From the NCBI RefSeq assembly GCF_947492645.1, contig NZ_CANLMZ010000008.1, forward strand, positions 372,001-436,000: DNA of 64,000 bases. Reading direction: 5' to 3'. The stretch is from an uncultured Pontibacter sp. (lineage in GTDB: Bacteria > Bacteroidota > Bacteroidia > Cytophagales > Hymenobacteraceae). The translations under genes were made by a program, and so were the position numbers. The stretch's first letter is position 1. Every line of letters starts with the position of its first letter. Below, in pieces: positions 55,937-64,000 of this stretch. Below the pieces are notes generated by a model that saw only the letters and a list, made by a program, of their open reading frames with translations, did no database searches and was not told the DNA's origin.

Positions 55937-55955
55937 GTTTTTAAACATTACTTGA

Positions 55956-57662
55956 TTACCAACCTGGGTTTTGCTTTAGCTCTACTCCCTGGTCTGCATA
56001 CAATTTGATTTGATCAAGTGGAAGTGGGTTCAGATATACTTTAGGATCTACAAACAATCGCTGTGAGGCTGCTGCTGTAGCTGGTATAATATAACCTTCT
56101 TGTGCTCCTGTCAATACTACACTTGACTGTAATTTAGGATATTCAGCCCTGCTAATCCAAGCACCTCGATTGATGTCTATGTTAGCTTCTGTGTCTGTAT
56201 ACTCCAACTTCTTCCATCTTCTAAGGTCGTCTAATCTAAAGCCTTCCATCATCAGTTCAACTCTGCGCTCCCGACGAATCTCCCAAATAAGAGATGGCAC
56301 ACTTGGGTCTCTTTGCGGATCATCATAAGTAACTCCACTGACAGCCGGCAGATTGCCTTGTACTTGTAATGCTGGCAACCCGATTCCTGGTCTGGCTCTT
56401 AATTTGTTGATAGACTTATCTAAATCAATCTGCGTCATGGCAGGACCACCAACTGTGGCTAACTCGGCAGTAGCCTCAGCATAATTAAGTAAAACTTCGC
56501 CATAACGAATTACCGGAGCATCAGTAGGATTTAGGTTAGAACTTCCATCCGGCTGATCCTTAATAGCCTCGTTAAGAAATTTATGAGTGGCATATCCTGT
56601 TGTAGAGTAGTTGCTAGAAATACCATTGAGTCGAAGTTCATCAGAAACAAAGGTTTCTGTGATGCGAGGATCTCTGTTTGTCATTACATCATCAATTCCT
56701 TTGTCGCCTTGGTATAAAGGGGATATTGAAATTGGCAACCCGTCTTCTGCAAGATAAGAATCTATAGCATCTTTGGATGCACCTGTTTGTGGCTCCTTGT
56801 TGTTATAGCTGTTCAGAGCATGTGTCAGCATACCTGGTTCATACTGCCTGTAAAGTATAACTTCTGGATTACCAGCGAGATTAAGTGAGTTGAACACGCC
56901 TCTGTAGCTTGGTGATAAAGAATATCTACCTGAACTGATTAGTTGCTCTGCTGCCCACTTAGAAGCTTCTAGGTATTCTGCGGCTTTTGCAGCATTATTC
57001 AGGTGGTACTTCTGCCATGTACCTTCAAAAAGAAACACTTGCGACATAAAAGCAAGCACTACATCTCTATTAACTGTTAAGCCTTTTGCACCGTCAGTTA
57101 ATCTTACATTCTCAGCTGCAAACCTGAAGTCAGCCAGTACCTTGTCCATAACGAAAGTACGTGAGTCGCGTGGCTTGTAAAGCTCTTCAGTATCCGTTTC
57201 TTTCAGCTCCGTTTCATACCAAGGCACATCGCCGAAGCTATTCACTAAGTCAGCGTACTCCATGCCACGGAAGAAACGACCTACGCCAGTCCAATGGGCC
57301 TTGGCATCATCACTCATTGGCACGTCCTGCACTCTATCTATGAATATATTAGCTTTTCTAACCCAGCTAAAGGTCCAGCCACCGCCTGATGCTGGTACAT
57401 TGCGGGTGAATTGACCTGGACTTGTTGGGGCAAAGTCGTCATTAAGGCTTTGACCAGAAAAATAGTTACCCCAAGTAAAACCTGATCCGTAACCTGTAAA
57501 ATATGCTGGATAAAAACCGTAAGAAAAAGTTCTTACATTTTCTTCACTTTTCCAGAAGGTTTCGTCAGTTAACTGGTCTAGTGGTGGAGTCTCAAGAAAA
57601 TCTTTTTCACAACTAAATAGTGTTGTTGCAAAGAGAGCCAATATGAATATTTTCTTTTTCAT
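55956..57662 (-). CDS. SusD/RagB-family outer-membrane sugar-binding lipoprotein
   Basis: A 568-residue surface lipoprotein, lipobox ending at C18 (TLFSC). The N-terminal DFLETPPLDQLTDETFWKSEENV and helical TPR scaffold, and the C-terminal RRERRVELMMEGFRLDDLRRWK, are standard for the family. It forms the lid of the SusC channel and captures oligosaccharide. It follows susC by 18 bases. The ligand cannot be read from sequence; nearby enzymes point to a GlcNAc/MurNAc glycan. A+T looks higher and AAGTATA heptamers fewer than in the rest of the window. Confidence 0.95.
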   Translation of the reverse strand: MKKKIFILALFATTLFSCEKDFLETPPLDQLTDETFWKSEENVRTFSYGFYPAYFTGYGSGFTWGNYFSGQSLNDDFAPTSPGQFTRNVPASGGGWTFSWVRKANIFIDRVQDVPMSDDAKAHWTGVGRFFRGMEYADLVNSFGDVPWYETELKETDTEELYKPRDSRTFVMDKVLADFRFAAENVRLTDGAKGLTVNRDVVLAFMSQVFLFEGTWQKYHLNNAAKAAEYLEASKWAAEQLISSGRYSLSPSYRGVFNSLNLAGNPEVILYRQYEPGMLTHALNSYNNKEPQTGASKDAIDSYLAEDGLPISISPLYQGDKGIDDVMTNRDPRITETFVSDELRLNGISSNYSTTGYATHKFLNEAIKDQPDGSSNLNPTDAPVIRYGEVLLNYAEATAELATVGGPAMTQIDLDKSINKLRARPGIGLPALQVQGNLPAVSGVTYDDPQRDPSVPSLIWEIRRERRVELMMEGFRLDDLRRWKKLEYTDTEANIDINRGAWISRAEYPKLQSSVVLTGAQEGYIIPATAAASQRLFVDPKVYLNPLPLDQIKLYADQGVELKQNPGW

Positions 57663-57680
57663 TCCTCTGTGATTTTAATT

Positions 57681-60600
57681 TTAGAAAGTAGCTTGAAGTC
57701 CGAATGAAAGTGTTCTGCGATATGGGTAAACTCTACCAAAAGTATTAGAGTCATTCAAGCCAGCAGTTGTATAGTCAACTTCTGGGTCAATCGGAACATC
57801 AAGGTTATCAAACTCAAATAGGTTTTCGCCACTTACATAAACACGCAATCTTTCTACATGTACTTTGCGCGTTAAATTTTGTGGTATAGTATAACCTACT
57901 GCTAAGTTTTTCATTCTTAGATAAGATAAGTCAAGCAAATACTTTGTTTGTGGAAGAAAGTTTTTGCCATTGTTAGCATTTGCTGCACCCTGAGCATCTG
58001 TAGGGCGCGGATAATAAGCGTTTGGATTATCTGGCGTCCAATAGTCTAGCTGGTGCTCAAACCATGCCTCTCCTGCTCTGTAACCAGGAATGAACAACGG
58101 ACCATTTGCCCACATTTCACGCTTACCCACACCTTGCATAAATAAGCTAAGGTCAAATCCTTTCCAATCTGCGCCTAGTCTTAGTCCATATTGATAACGC
58201 GGAGTTGAGTTACCAATTACTTTCATATCACCATGGTCATCAACTGTTAATGAGCCGTAGTCAACAACACCATCTCCGTTCAAATCCTTATACTTGATAT
58301 CGCCTGGGCCATAGAAGAACCAGCCACTCTCATATAATGATTGGCCTGGAACACCATCATTTAAAACATACTTGCCATTTTGCATCACAAGGTTTCCACT
58401 ACCATCTTTTACGAAGTCATCAGCGGTAAAGAAACGATCTGTTTCATAACCCCAGATTTCACCAAGTGTCTTTCCTTCATAATAAGAGTTGATACCCATG
58501 GTAGTATTCGCGTATTCTGTAACCTTCTCCTGGAAGTCGGAAAGCATACCTGTTACATTGAAATTCAAGCCATTAGCAAAGCTCTTATTCCAATCTACAG
58601 CTAACTCCCAGCCTGTAGTTTGAATTTCTCCGTAGTTTCTTCTTGGTGGAGTTGTACCAAATGATCCTGGAAGTGTAAGTCCCGGGCTATGCATATCAGA
58701 AGTTGTTCTTCTGTACCAGTCAAATACGATTCCAAGGTTATTGTTGAAGAATCTTGAATCAAGTCCAAAGTCAAGAGTTGTAACTGTTTCCCAAGTTAAA
58801 GCATCAGAAATAAAGCCTGGAGTAGCCACAGTAGGCATATTATTGCCATTTATAAGCCAGTTAGAACTACTTGTTGGCATGGTTCTGTAAATAGTGCTTA
58901 GAGCAGCATTTTCGTTACCAATTGCACCCCAAGATCCTCTAAACTTCAGGAAAGAAAGAACAGGTTTTGAGAATTCCATAAAAGGTTCTTCGCTAATAAC
59001 ATATCCGGCTGACATAGATGGGAAAAATGCCCATTTTTTGCTCGGTGATAAGCGAGAAGAACCATCATATCTACCGTTGAATTCAAGAAGGAATTTGTCT
59101 TTGAATGAATAATTCAAACGACCGAAGAAACCAAGTGTAGCCCACTCTCCGTGGTTACCAGACACAAATTGATCTCCTGTTGCTAAATTGATTTCTCCTC
59201 GATCTGGATCCATCAAGTCTCTCTTCTGAGATGACTGGAACCAATTCTCATATATTTCAACGTCACCACCAGCTATTACTTTGAAAGAGTGACTATCGAT
59301 GTCTTTCGTATAGGTAGCAAAAGACCTACCAGTACTTCTATTACTCCACCAGTTATTGTACTGCACTCTGTTGTAAGAAGCTGAGCTATAAGGCTCATAC
59401 TTTAGAGCAGCACCAGTAGACCAGAAGTTATATGCAGATAATACTCCACCTGTCTGATGCTCATTGGTATTATTTCCTGTATAAGTATAATCTGCGTCTA
59501 TTGTAAGTCCTTTCAAGGGCTTCAATGTACCACCAATGTTGATACGAGTCATACCGGAGTTGTTATCAGTCATTTTAGCCTGTTCAACTTCTGAGATTGC
59601 GCTCCTGAAAGGGTAGCCTTCATAAGTACCATAAGGGTATACTGCAGGCCATCTGTACAGATAGTACCAAGGGTCATATGTTTCACTCGAGAAATAGAAC
59701 GGGCGAGTAGTTAACGAGTTTGAATACAAAACTTTACCTCTAGCGTCAAACCAATCAGTTACGCTGGTATTCACACTCAAAGTCATGTTATACCTTTTAA
59801 ACTCATCTGGATTAACTTTCAAAACACCTTCTTGACCCAAATAACCAAGTCCTAAGTGATAGCTTGTTTTCTCGCTGCCGCCTGATACTGAAACATCATG
59901 CTTTTGCTGAGGAGTCCAGTCTTTCATATACATTTTTCCTGGGTCCCATGAGCGATAAAAGAACAAGCGGCCGTCTCTAATGTCAAAATCTCGGCCCAGC
60001 ACCATTTCATTTCCAAGATCCTGACCGCCATACATACGCTCCCACTCACGCATTTTCTCAATTGAAGCTTCATCAATATACATACCCACAACACCAAAAA
60101 CGTTTGTGCTAGGGTTTGTTCTTCTTAGTGCCTGGAAAGCCATTTCAGCACCTTCTGCTGCAGGAGCAATTTGAGGTGTTGTAGTCGGCTTACTCCAAGA
60201 GAAGTTATTTGAGTATGAAATTTTTGGTGAAGCACCTTTTTTGCCAGATTTAGTTGTAATCAAAATTACACCCCAAGCTGCTCTTGAACCATATATAGAA
60301 GAAGAAGCCGCATCTTTTAGAACAGATATTGTCTCAATATCTTCCGGGTTAACCATCTGCAAGCTTTCTATCTCTACGTTGTCTACAAGTATAAGCGGCT
60401 GAGCACCACCAGAGTTACTAAGCGTACCAGTCATACCTCTTAGCCTGATGTTTGGGTTCTGTCCTATAGCACCACTTGAGGTTGAAATAGTTAAACCGGG
60501 AGTTGTACCTTGAAGGCCACGCGCCACATCAGTAATAGGCCTAGACTCTAGTACCTTAGTTTCAACAGTAGAAACTGCACCAGTTAAATTCGCCTTTTTC

Positions 60601-60944
60601 TGAGTGCCGTAACCTACCACCACTACTTCGTCCAAAGCTTTGGCATCAGCCTGAAGCACAATATTAATAGTAGTAGCTGTGCCTACTGTTCTTTCCTCAG
60701 GCTTCATACCTATGAAAGTGAATACTAGCACATCTTCTGGAGCAACACTAATTGAATAGTTACCTGTGGCATCTGTAGTGGTACCACGGGCCTGCCCTTT
60801 AACAGAGATGGAAACACCCGGAAGCTTGAAATTATCTTCGGCAGATGTTACCGTACCAGTAACCGTTTTGCTTTGTGCAAAAGCCTGGTAATGAAACAGG
60901 AGAAAGAAAATCCCCCAAAAGAGACATCGTATACTTTTTTTCAT
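57681..60944 (-). CDS. SusC/RagA-family TonB-dependent outer-membrane receptor
   Basis: A 1087-residue transporter. Signal peptide to ~24 (AFAQ), CarboxypepD_reg-like domain ~26-110, plug ~115-235 with the family DEVVVVGYGTQKKANLTGAV and the SusC signature SIYGSRAAWGVILITTK, then the 22-strand barrel to an aromatic C-terminus (LSFGLQATF). It imports oligosaccharides with SusD using TonB energy. No anti-sigma/sigma pair or hybrid two-component sensor is next to it in the window, so its regulation is unknown. The 1.1-kb region upstream is gene-free. Confidence 0.96.
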   Translation of the reverse strand: MKKSIRCLFWGIFFLLFHYQAFAQSKTVTGTVTSAEDNFKLPGVSISVKGQARGTTTDATGNYSISVAPEDVLVFTFIGMKPEERTVGTATTINIVLQADAKALDEVVVVGYGTQKKANLTGAVSTVETKVLESRPITDVARGLQGTTPGLTISTSSGAIGQNPNIRLRGMTGTLSNSGGAQPLILVDNVEIESLQMVNPEDIETISVLKDAASSSIYGSRAAWGVILITTKSGKKGASPKISYSNNFSWSKPTTTPQIAPAAEGAEMAFQALRRTNPSTNVFGVVGMYIDEASIEKMREWERMYGGQDLGNEMVLGRDFDIRDGRLFFYRSWDPGKMYMKDWTPQQKHDVSVSGGSEKTSYHLGLGYLGQEGVLKVNPDEFKRYNMTLSVNTSVTDWFDARGKVLYSNSLTTRPFYFSSETYDPWYYLYRWPAVYPYGTYEGYPFRSAISEVEQAKMTDNNSGMTRINIGGTLKPLKGLTIDADYTYTGNNTNEHQTGGVLSAYNFWSTGAALKYEPYSSASYNRVQYNNWWSNRSTGRSFATYTKDIDSHSFKVIAGGDVEIYENWFQSSQKRDLMDPDRGEINLATGDQFVSGNHGEWATLGFFGRLNYSFKDKFLLEFNGRYDGSSRLSPSKKWAFFPSMSAGYVISEEPFMEFSKPVLSFLKFRGSWGAIGNENAALSTIYRTMPTSSSNWLINGNNMPTVATPGFISDALTWETVTTLDFGLDSRFFNNNLGIVFDWYRRTTSDMHSPGLTLPGSFGTTPPRRNYGEIQTTGWELAVDWNKSFANGLNFNVTGMLSDFQEKVTEYANTTMGINSYYEGKTLGEIWGYETDRFFTADDFVKDGSGNLVMQNGKYVLNDGVPGQSLYESGWFFYGPGDIKYKDLNGDGVVDYGSLTVDDHGDMKVIGNSTPRYQYGLRLGADWKGFDLSLFMQGVGKREMWANGPLFIPGYRAGEAWFEHQLDYWTPDNPNAYYPRPTDAQGAANANNGKNFLPQTKYLLDLSYLRMKNLAVGYTIPQNLTRKVHVERLRVYVSGENLFEFDNLDVPIDPEVDYTTAGLNDSNTFGRVYPYRRTLSFGLQATF

Positions 60945-62053
60945 AACAACTTAGCTAATAGTTTAGATTATATTGAATTATTGACAACAGACATTAGATG
61001 ATATTAGCACCTACTGCATTTTACTCAAATTGAAACCGGGCTCGCGCTGCAATCAAACTGATCAGAAGAATCTTTGATAGCAAACCGGTTAAAATCTTGC
61101 TATAGTATAAATTTATAAGCACTCTTACTGTTTCAGAAGAAGCACCATCTCACGCTCTGATTTATTCCCCTCCTCCTGTATATTTTGAAACATTTTTAAT
61201 TACATATTAAAGCTAATAAAAATCTTTAAAAACCGGTCAGGTTATTGCAGCAATTTATGTAAAAAAAAGAAAAAACCGCAGAGCAAGATAATATTACTGC
61301 AGTTAAACTTCAAAAATAGGTATATATAAATACATACGATTCTTAACTAAGAATGATTATATAAATGATAATAATAAATGCAAAACCCTTCTTTATAGCT
61401 GTACACAATGTACTAAAACTACCTGTATAGCTTTAAGCTTAACAATACAAGATGGCAAAAACAAGCATAAACTTATTGTTGCTTTTGGCGTTTATGTTCG
61501 GCTTTTAAGTTTAATGTTCCGACATGAATTTGCAAAGTAAGCTAGTACTTACTTACACCTACATCAAATTCTAAAAGACATCTTTTACTCGTAGCTTACA
61601 TCAAAGCAAATTTACTTAACCAGAGAGTTGCAGTCTAAAATCTAAAGCTTTTGCTTTTACCACAGCCACTATTACTTCTTAGATGCTTAGAATTCTACAA
61701 TTCGGAAAATACCTATACCAAAGGCACCTCTAACGCATCAAGGAAAGTAGGCACTATCCTGTAACAGCTCACAAAGTTGTACATGCTGTACCCGAAGATT
61801 TAGAAGTAAAACCAAGGCAAGAAGTATAACGACACATGTGTCTCCGATTTCTATAAAGCTATACTTTGGGCCTTACTATGTATCGTTTTGACTACCATAC
61901 AAGCGGTTGAAGTATAACGTGACTGTAAATCCCCGGCATCGGCCTGTGATTTTTTCAAATACAAACCTGCTTTTAGGCTAAATTTAACGCTAACAGTTAC
62001 CTGTGGCTCTAATTAACGTAGACTGTAGCCACTTTGCGCACACAAAAGCACAG
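60945..62053. other. 1.1-kb gene-free region upstream of susC
   Basis: AT-rich, no frame with coding character. On the minus strand TATTTTTG (61318-61311) and TAAATTTG (61614-61607) fit the -7 consensus but lie 370-660 bases from the susC ATG, without good -33 partners, so a long leader or small RNA is possible. Three AAGTATA-type heptamers lie between 61,820 and 61,920. Confidence 0.5.
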
Positions 62054-63448
62054 ATGCATAATTTCCAGAGCTTTCTAAAACTGATTTGGTTTGCCGTTAA
62101 AGGCAAGGAGCAGGATTATACTACGCTTAGTATAAAACGCAGCATTGTGTTGCTGGCCATACCCATGATTCTGGAGATGGTCATGGAATCATTGTTTGCG
62201 GTGGTGGATATTTTTTTTGTGGGGAAACTGGGCTCCAATGCCCTTGCAACAGTTGGCTTAACCGAATCGGTGCTGATGATAATATATGCCGTGGGCATGG
62301 GCGTAAGTATAGCCGCGACCGCCATGGTATCGCGCAGGGTTGGCGAAAGGAATTACCACCAGGCTGGCAGCATTACGTTTCAGTTAATAGCAACCGGGTC
62401 TGTTCTGGCGCTGCTGATGGGTGCTTTGGCAACAGCTTTTGCAGGCGACATTTTGGCTCTGATGGGCGCAGAGCCAGAAGTAATCGCCACAGGTATAAAC
62501 TATGCACGCATTATCTTTGCCGGTAACATTGCCATTATCCTGCTGTTTCTGATTAACGGTGCTTTCAGGGGGGCTGGGCAACCCCACCTGGCCATGCGTG
62601 CTTTATGGTTGGCAAATGGAGCCAACATCGTGCTAGATCCCCTGCTTATTTTCGGAGTAGGTTCCTTTGATGGTTTAGGATTAGAGGGAGCCGCCTGGGC
62701 TACTACTATCGGGCGAAGCATTGGTGTTGCTTACCAGCTATACCACCTGCTTAATGGCAGGCATCTGCTTAAGATTACGCGCTCCAACTTTATACTTAGT
62801 ACCGCCGTTGTCATGCGCATTCTCAGAGTATCGTCTGGTGGTATGGGGCAATTTCTTATAGACTCTGCAAGCTGGATTTTTCTGACGCGGCTGATAGCAG
62901 AATTTGGCAGCCAGGCGTTGGCAGGCTACACTATCGCTTTTCGGGTTATTACTTTTACGATACTGCCTGCTTGGGGGCTTTCATCGGCAGCAGCTACGCT
63001 TGTAGGGCAAAACCTGGGGGCGCAAAAAGGCAAACGGGCAGAGCTGGCAGTATGGCTTACTGCGCGTTACAATGTCATTTTCATGGCCTTTATCACACTT
63101 GTGTTCATACTTTTCGGGGAGCACTTGTCGGGGTTCTTCGCCCAGGACCCTGAGGTTGTAAGCGTTGCCACAGAAGCACTCAAAATTATTACCCTGGGTT
63201 ACGTATTTTTTGGTCTGGGCATGGTCATGATACAGGCATTTAATGGCGCCGGAGACACCAAAACACCTTCCATCATAAATATTGTCGTGCTTTGGTTTAT
63301 TGAGATTCCGCTAGCTTACTTATTAGCCATTCAGTTTGATTTCGGGGCAACAGGAGCTTTCATTGCCATTGCATTCTGCCATTCGTTCCATGCGCTTGTA
63401 AGTTGGTGGCTTTTCAGAAAAGGCAACTGGAAAAACGTGAAGGTCTGA
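62054..63448 (+). CDS. MATE-family multidrug exporter
   Basis: About 464 residues from the ATG at 62054; a GTG at 62003 would add 17 residues. Twelve membrane helices in two halves: IPMILEMVMESLFAVVDIFFVGKLG opens the first, and the second starts near SGGMGQFLIDSASWIF. Such proteins expel cationic drugs or toxic metabolites using sodium or protons. No neighbour suggests a substrate. Confidence 0.93.
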   Translation: MHNFQSFLKLIWFAVKGKEQDYTTLSIKRSIVLLAIPMILEMVMESLFAVVDIFFVGKLGSNALATVGLTESVLMIIYAVGMGVSIAATAMVSRRVGERNYHQAGSITFQLIATGSVLALLMGALATAFAGDILALMGAEPEVIATGINYARIIFAGNIAIILLFLINGAFRGAGQPHLAMRALWLANGANIVLDPLLIFGVGSFDGLGLEGAAWATTIGRSIGVAYQLYHLLNGRHLLKITRSNFILSTAVVMRILRVSSGGMGQFLIDSASWIFLTRLIAEFGSQALAGYTIAFRVITFTILPAWGLSSAAATLVGQNLGAQKGKRAELAVWLTARYNVIFMAFITLVFILFGEHLSGFFAQDPEVVSVATEALKIITLGYVFFGLGMVMIQAFNGAGDTKTPSIINIVVLWFIEIPLAYLLAIQFDFGATGAFIAIAFCHSFHALVSWWLFRKGNWKNVKV

Positions 63449-63692
63449 CGATTTCACCTCTGGCTACCAGCACCGCACAAATAATTTAGTTACGCACTTA
63501 TTTCTTACAGGCCAACCTTATCCTGTTTACTCTACGTTATACTTCTACTAAACATCAAATCGCAACCAGCTAAGGTTAAGCACTATAACTTTTAAAACGC
63601 ATGCCAATACTTTAAAGTGAGCGGGCACTCACGCACTAGGATTGAGTTTAAAGTATAAGATCAGGCTTCCGGAGTATCTAAATAAGGCACAA

Positions 63693-64000
63693 ATGACACA
63701 ACGAACTGAAAACAGGCTTGCTACAGAAACAGATGCGCAGCCAAAACCTGCGTTAAGCATGACCGATGCCATTGCCGTTATAGTGGGTATTGTAATAGGT
63801 GCTGGCATTTTTCGGACTCCGTCCATGGTGGCAGCCAACACCGACACAGGCACAATGTTCCTGGTTGCCTGGATACTGGGAGGCGTTGTTTCGTTGGTGG
63901 GAGCGCTTTGTTATGCCGAACTTACAACCACCTTCCCGAATACTGGTGGGGATTATCACTTTCTGACACGCGCGTTCGGCAAAAGACTGGCTTTCTTGTT
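63693..64000 (+). CDS. APC-family amino acid permease, N-terminal part (runs off the window)
   Basis: An ATG at 63693 opens a frame that continues through the last base, about 102 residues. The first membrane segment carries AVIVGIVIGAGIF, the family's substrate-site signature, followed by RTPSMVA. Helix 2 ends in CYAELTTTFPNTGGDY, matching the AEL..FP..GG..Y pattern. The 3' part is outside the window, so the exact subfamily is not known. Confidence 0.88.
   Translation, partial: MTQRTENRLATETDAQPKPALSMTDAIAVIVGIVIGAGIFRTPSMVAANTDTGTMFLVAWILGGVVSLVGALCYAELTTTFPNTGGDYHFLTRAFGKRLAFL

Noticed and set aside
61260-61400. AT-rich tract upstream of susC as a replication origin or gene
   Set aside because: No iterons, DnaA boxes or coding frame could be supported.
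1-64000. TATACTT as a -10 promoter element
   Set aside because: It looks like an E. coli -10, but Bacteroidota use TAnnTTTG, and most copies lie inside genes in either orientation.
1-64000. CRISPR arrays, tRNA/rRNA genes, IS elements
   Set aside because: None found: no regularly spaced repeats, no cloverleaf or conserved rRNA sequence, no transposase.

Overview
The window reads as a chromosomal segment of a Bacteroidota member, most likely order Cytophagales and close to Hymenobacteraceae/Pontibacter. This rests on a SusC/SusD outer-membrane pair, a type IX secretion C-terminal domain, promoters of the Bacteroidota form TAnnTTTG, malate:quinone oxidoreductase, the CzcA-OMF fusion typical of the phylum and several SusCD-style lipoproteins. 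The genus is inference. No tRNA, rRNA, CRISPR array, insertion sequence or phage gene was seen.

Layout. 0-22 kb is mostly housekeeping and mixed genes: the end of a T9SS-exported protein, aconitase, a thioredoxin-like lipoprotein, a methyltransferase, polyprenyl diphosphate synthase, an alpha/beta hydrolase overlapping folK, a divalent-metal RND efflux operon whose pump is fused to its outer-membrane channel, small hypothetical genes, a kelch protein, malate:quinone oxidoreductase and an ankyrin protein. 22-61 kb is rich in amino-sugar and peptidoglycan genes: mutarotase, GH20 hexosaminidase, NagB fused to a PIG-L deacetylase, an AmiD-like amidase, NagZ-like GH3 fused to a beta-lactamase-type domain, a NagX-like membrane protein, a DeoR regulator, an operon murQ - sodium symporter - FAD/FeS D-lactate-type oxidase, a TolC protein, a metallophosphatase-propeller protein, a giant phosphodiester-glycosidase/metallophosphatase fusion, the exo-muramidase NamZ (DUF1343/GH171), a serine hydrolase, a PGRP-type amidase, a deacetylase and GH9 joined by an apparent -1 frameshift site, a DigH-like glycan hydrolase, and SusD/SusC. 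61-64 kb has a MATE exporter and the start of an APC permease.

How they fit. Amidases would strip peptides from murein, DigH-like and GH9/deacetylase proteins would cut glycan, SusCD would import oligosaccharides, NamZ, GH3 and GH20 would trim them to MurNAc and GlcNAc, and the symporter would carry the sugar across the inner membrane. After phosphorylation by a kinase not found here, MurQ would yield GlcNAc-6-P and D-lactate. The D-lactate would be burned by the neighbouring oxidase, and the amino sugar would enter glycolysis through NagB-PIG-L. This is an inferred peptidoglycan-salvage locus, not a demonstrated one.

Two signals stand out beyond gene content. The heptamer AAGTATA (either strand) occurs about 145 times by hand count against roughly 8 expected, inside genes and between them. 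A near copy of the dnaX frameshift signal sits exactly at the GH9 stop codon.
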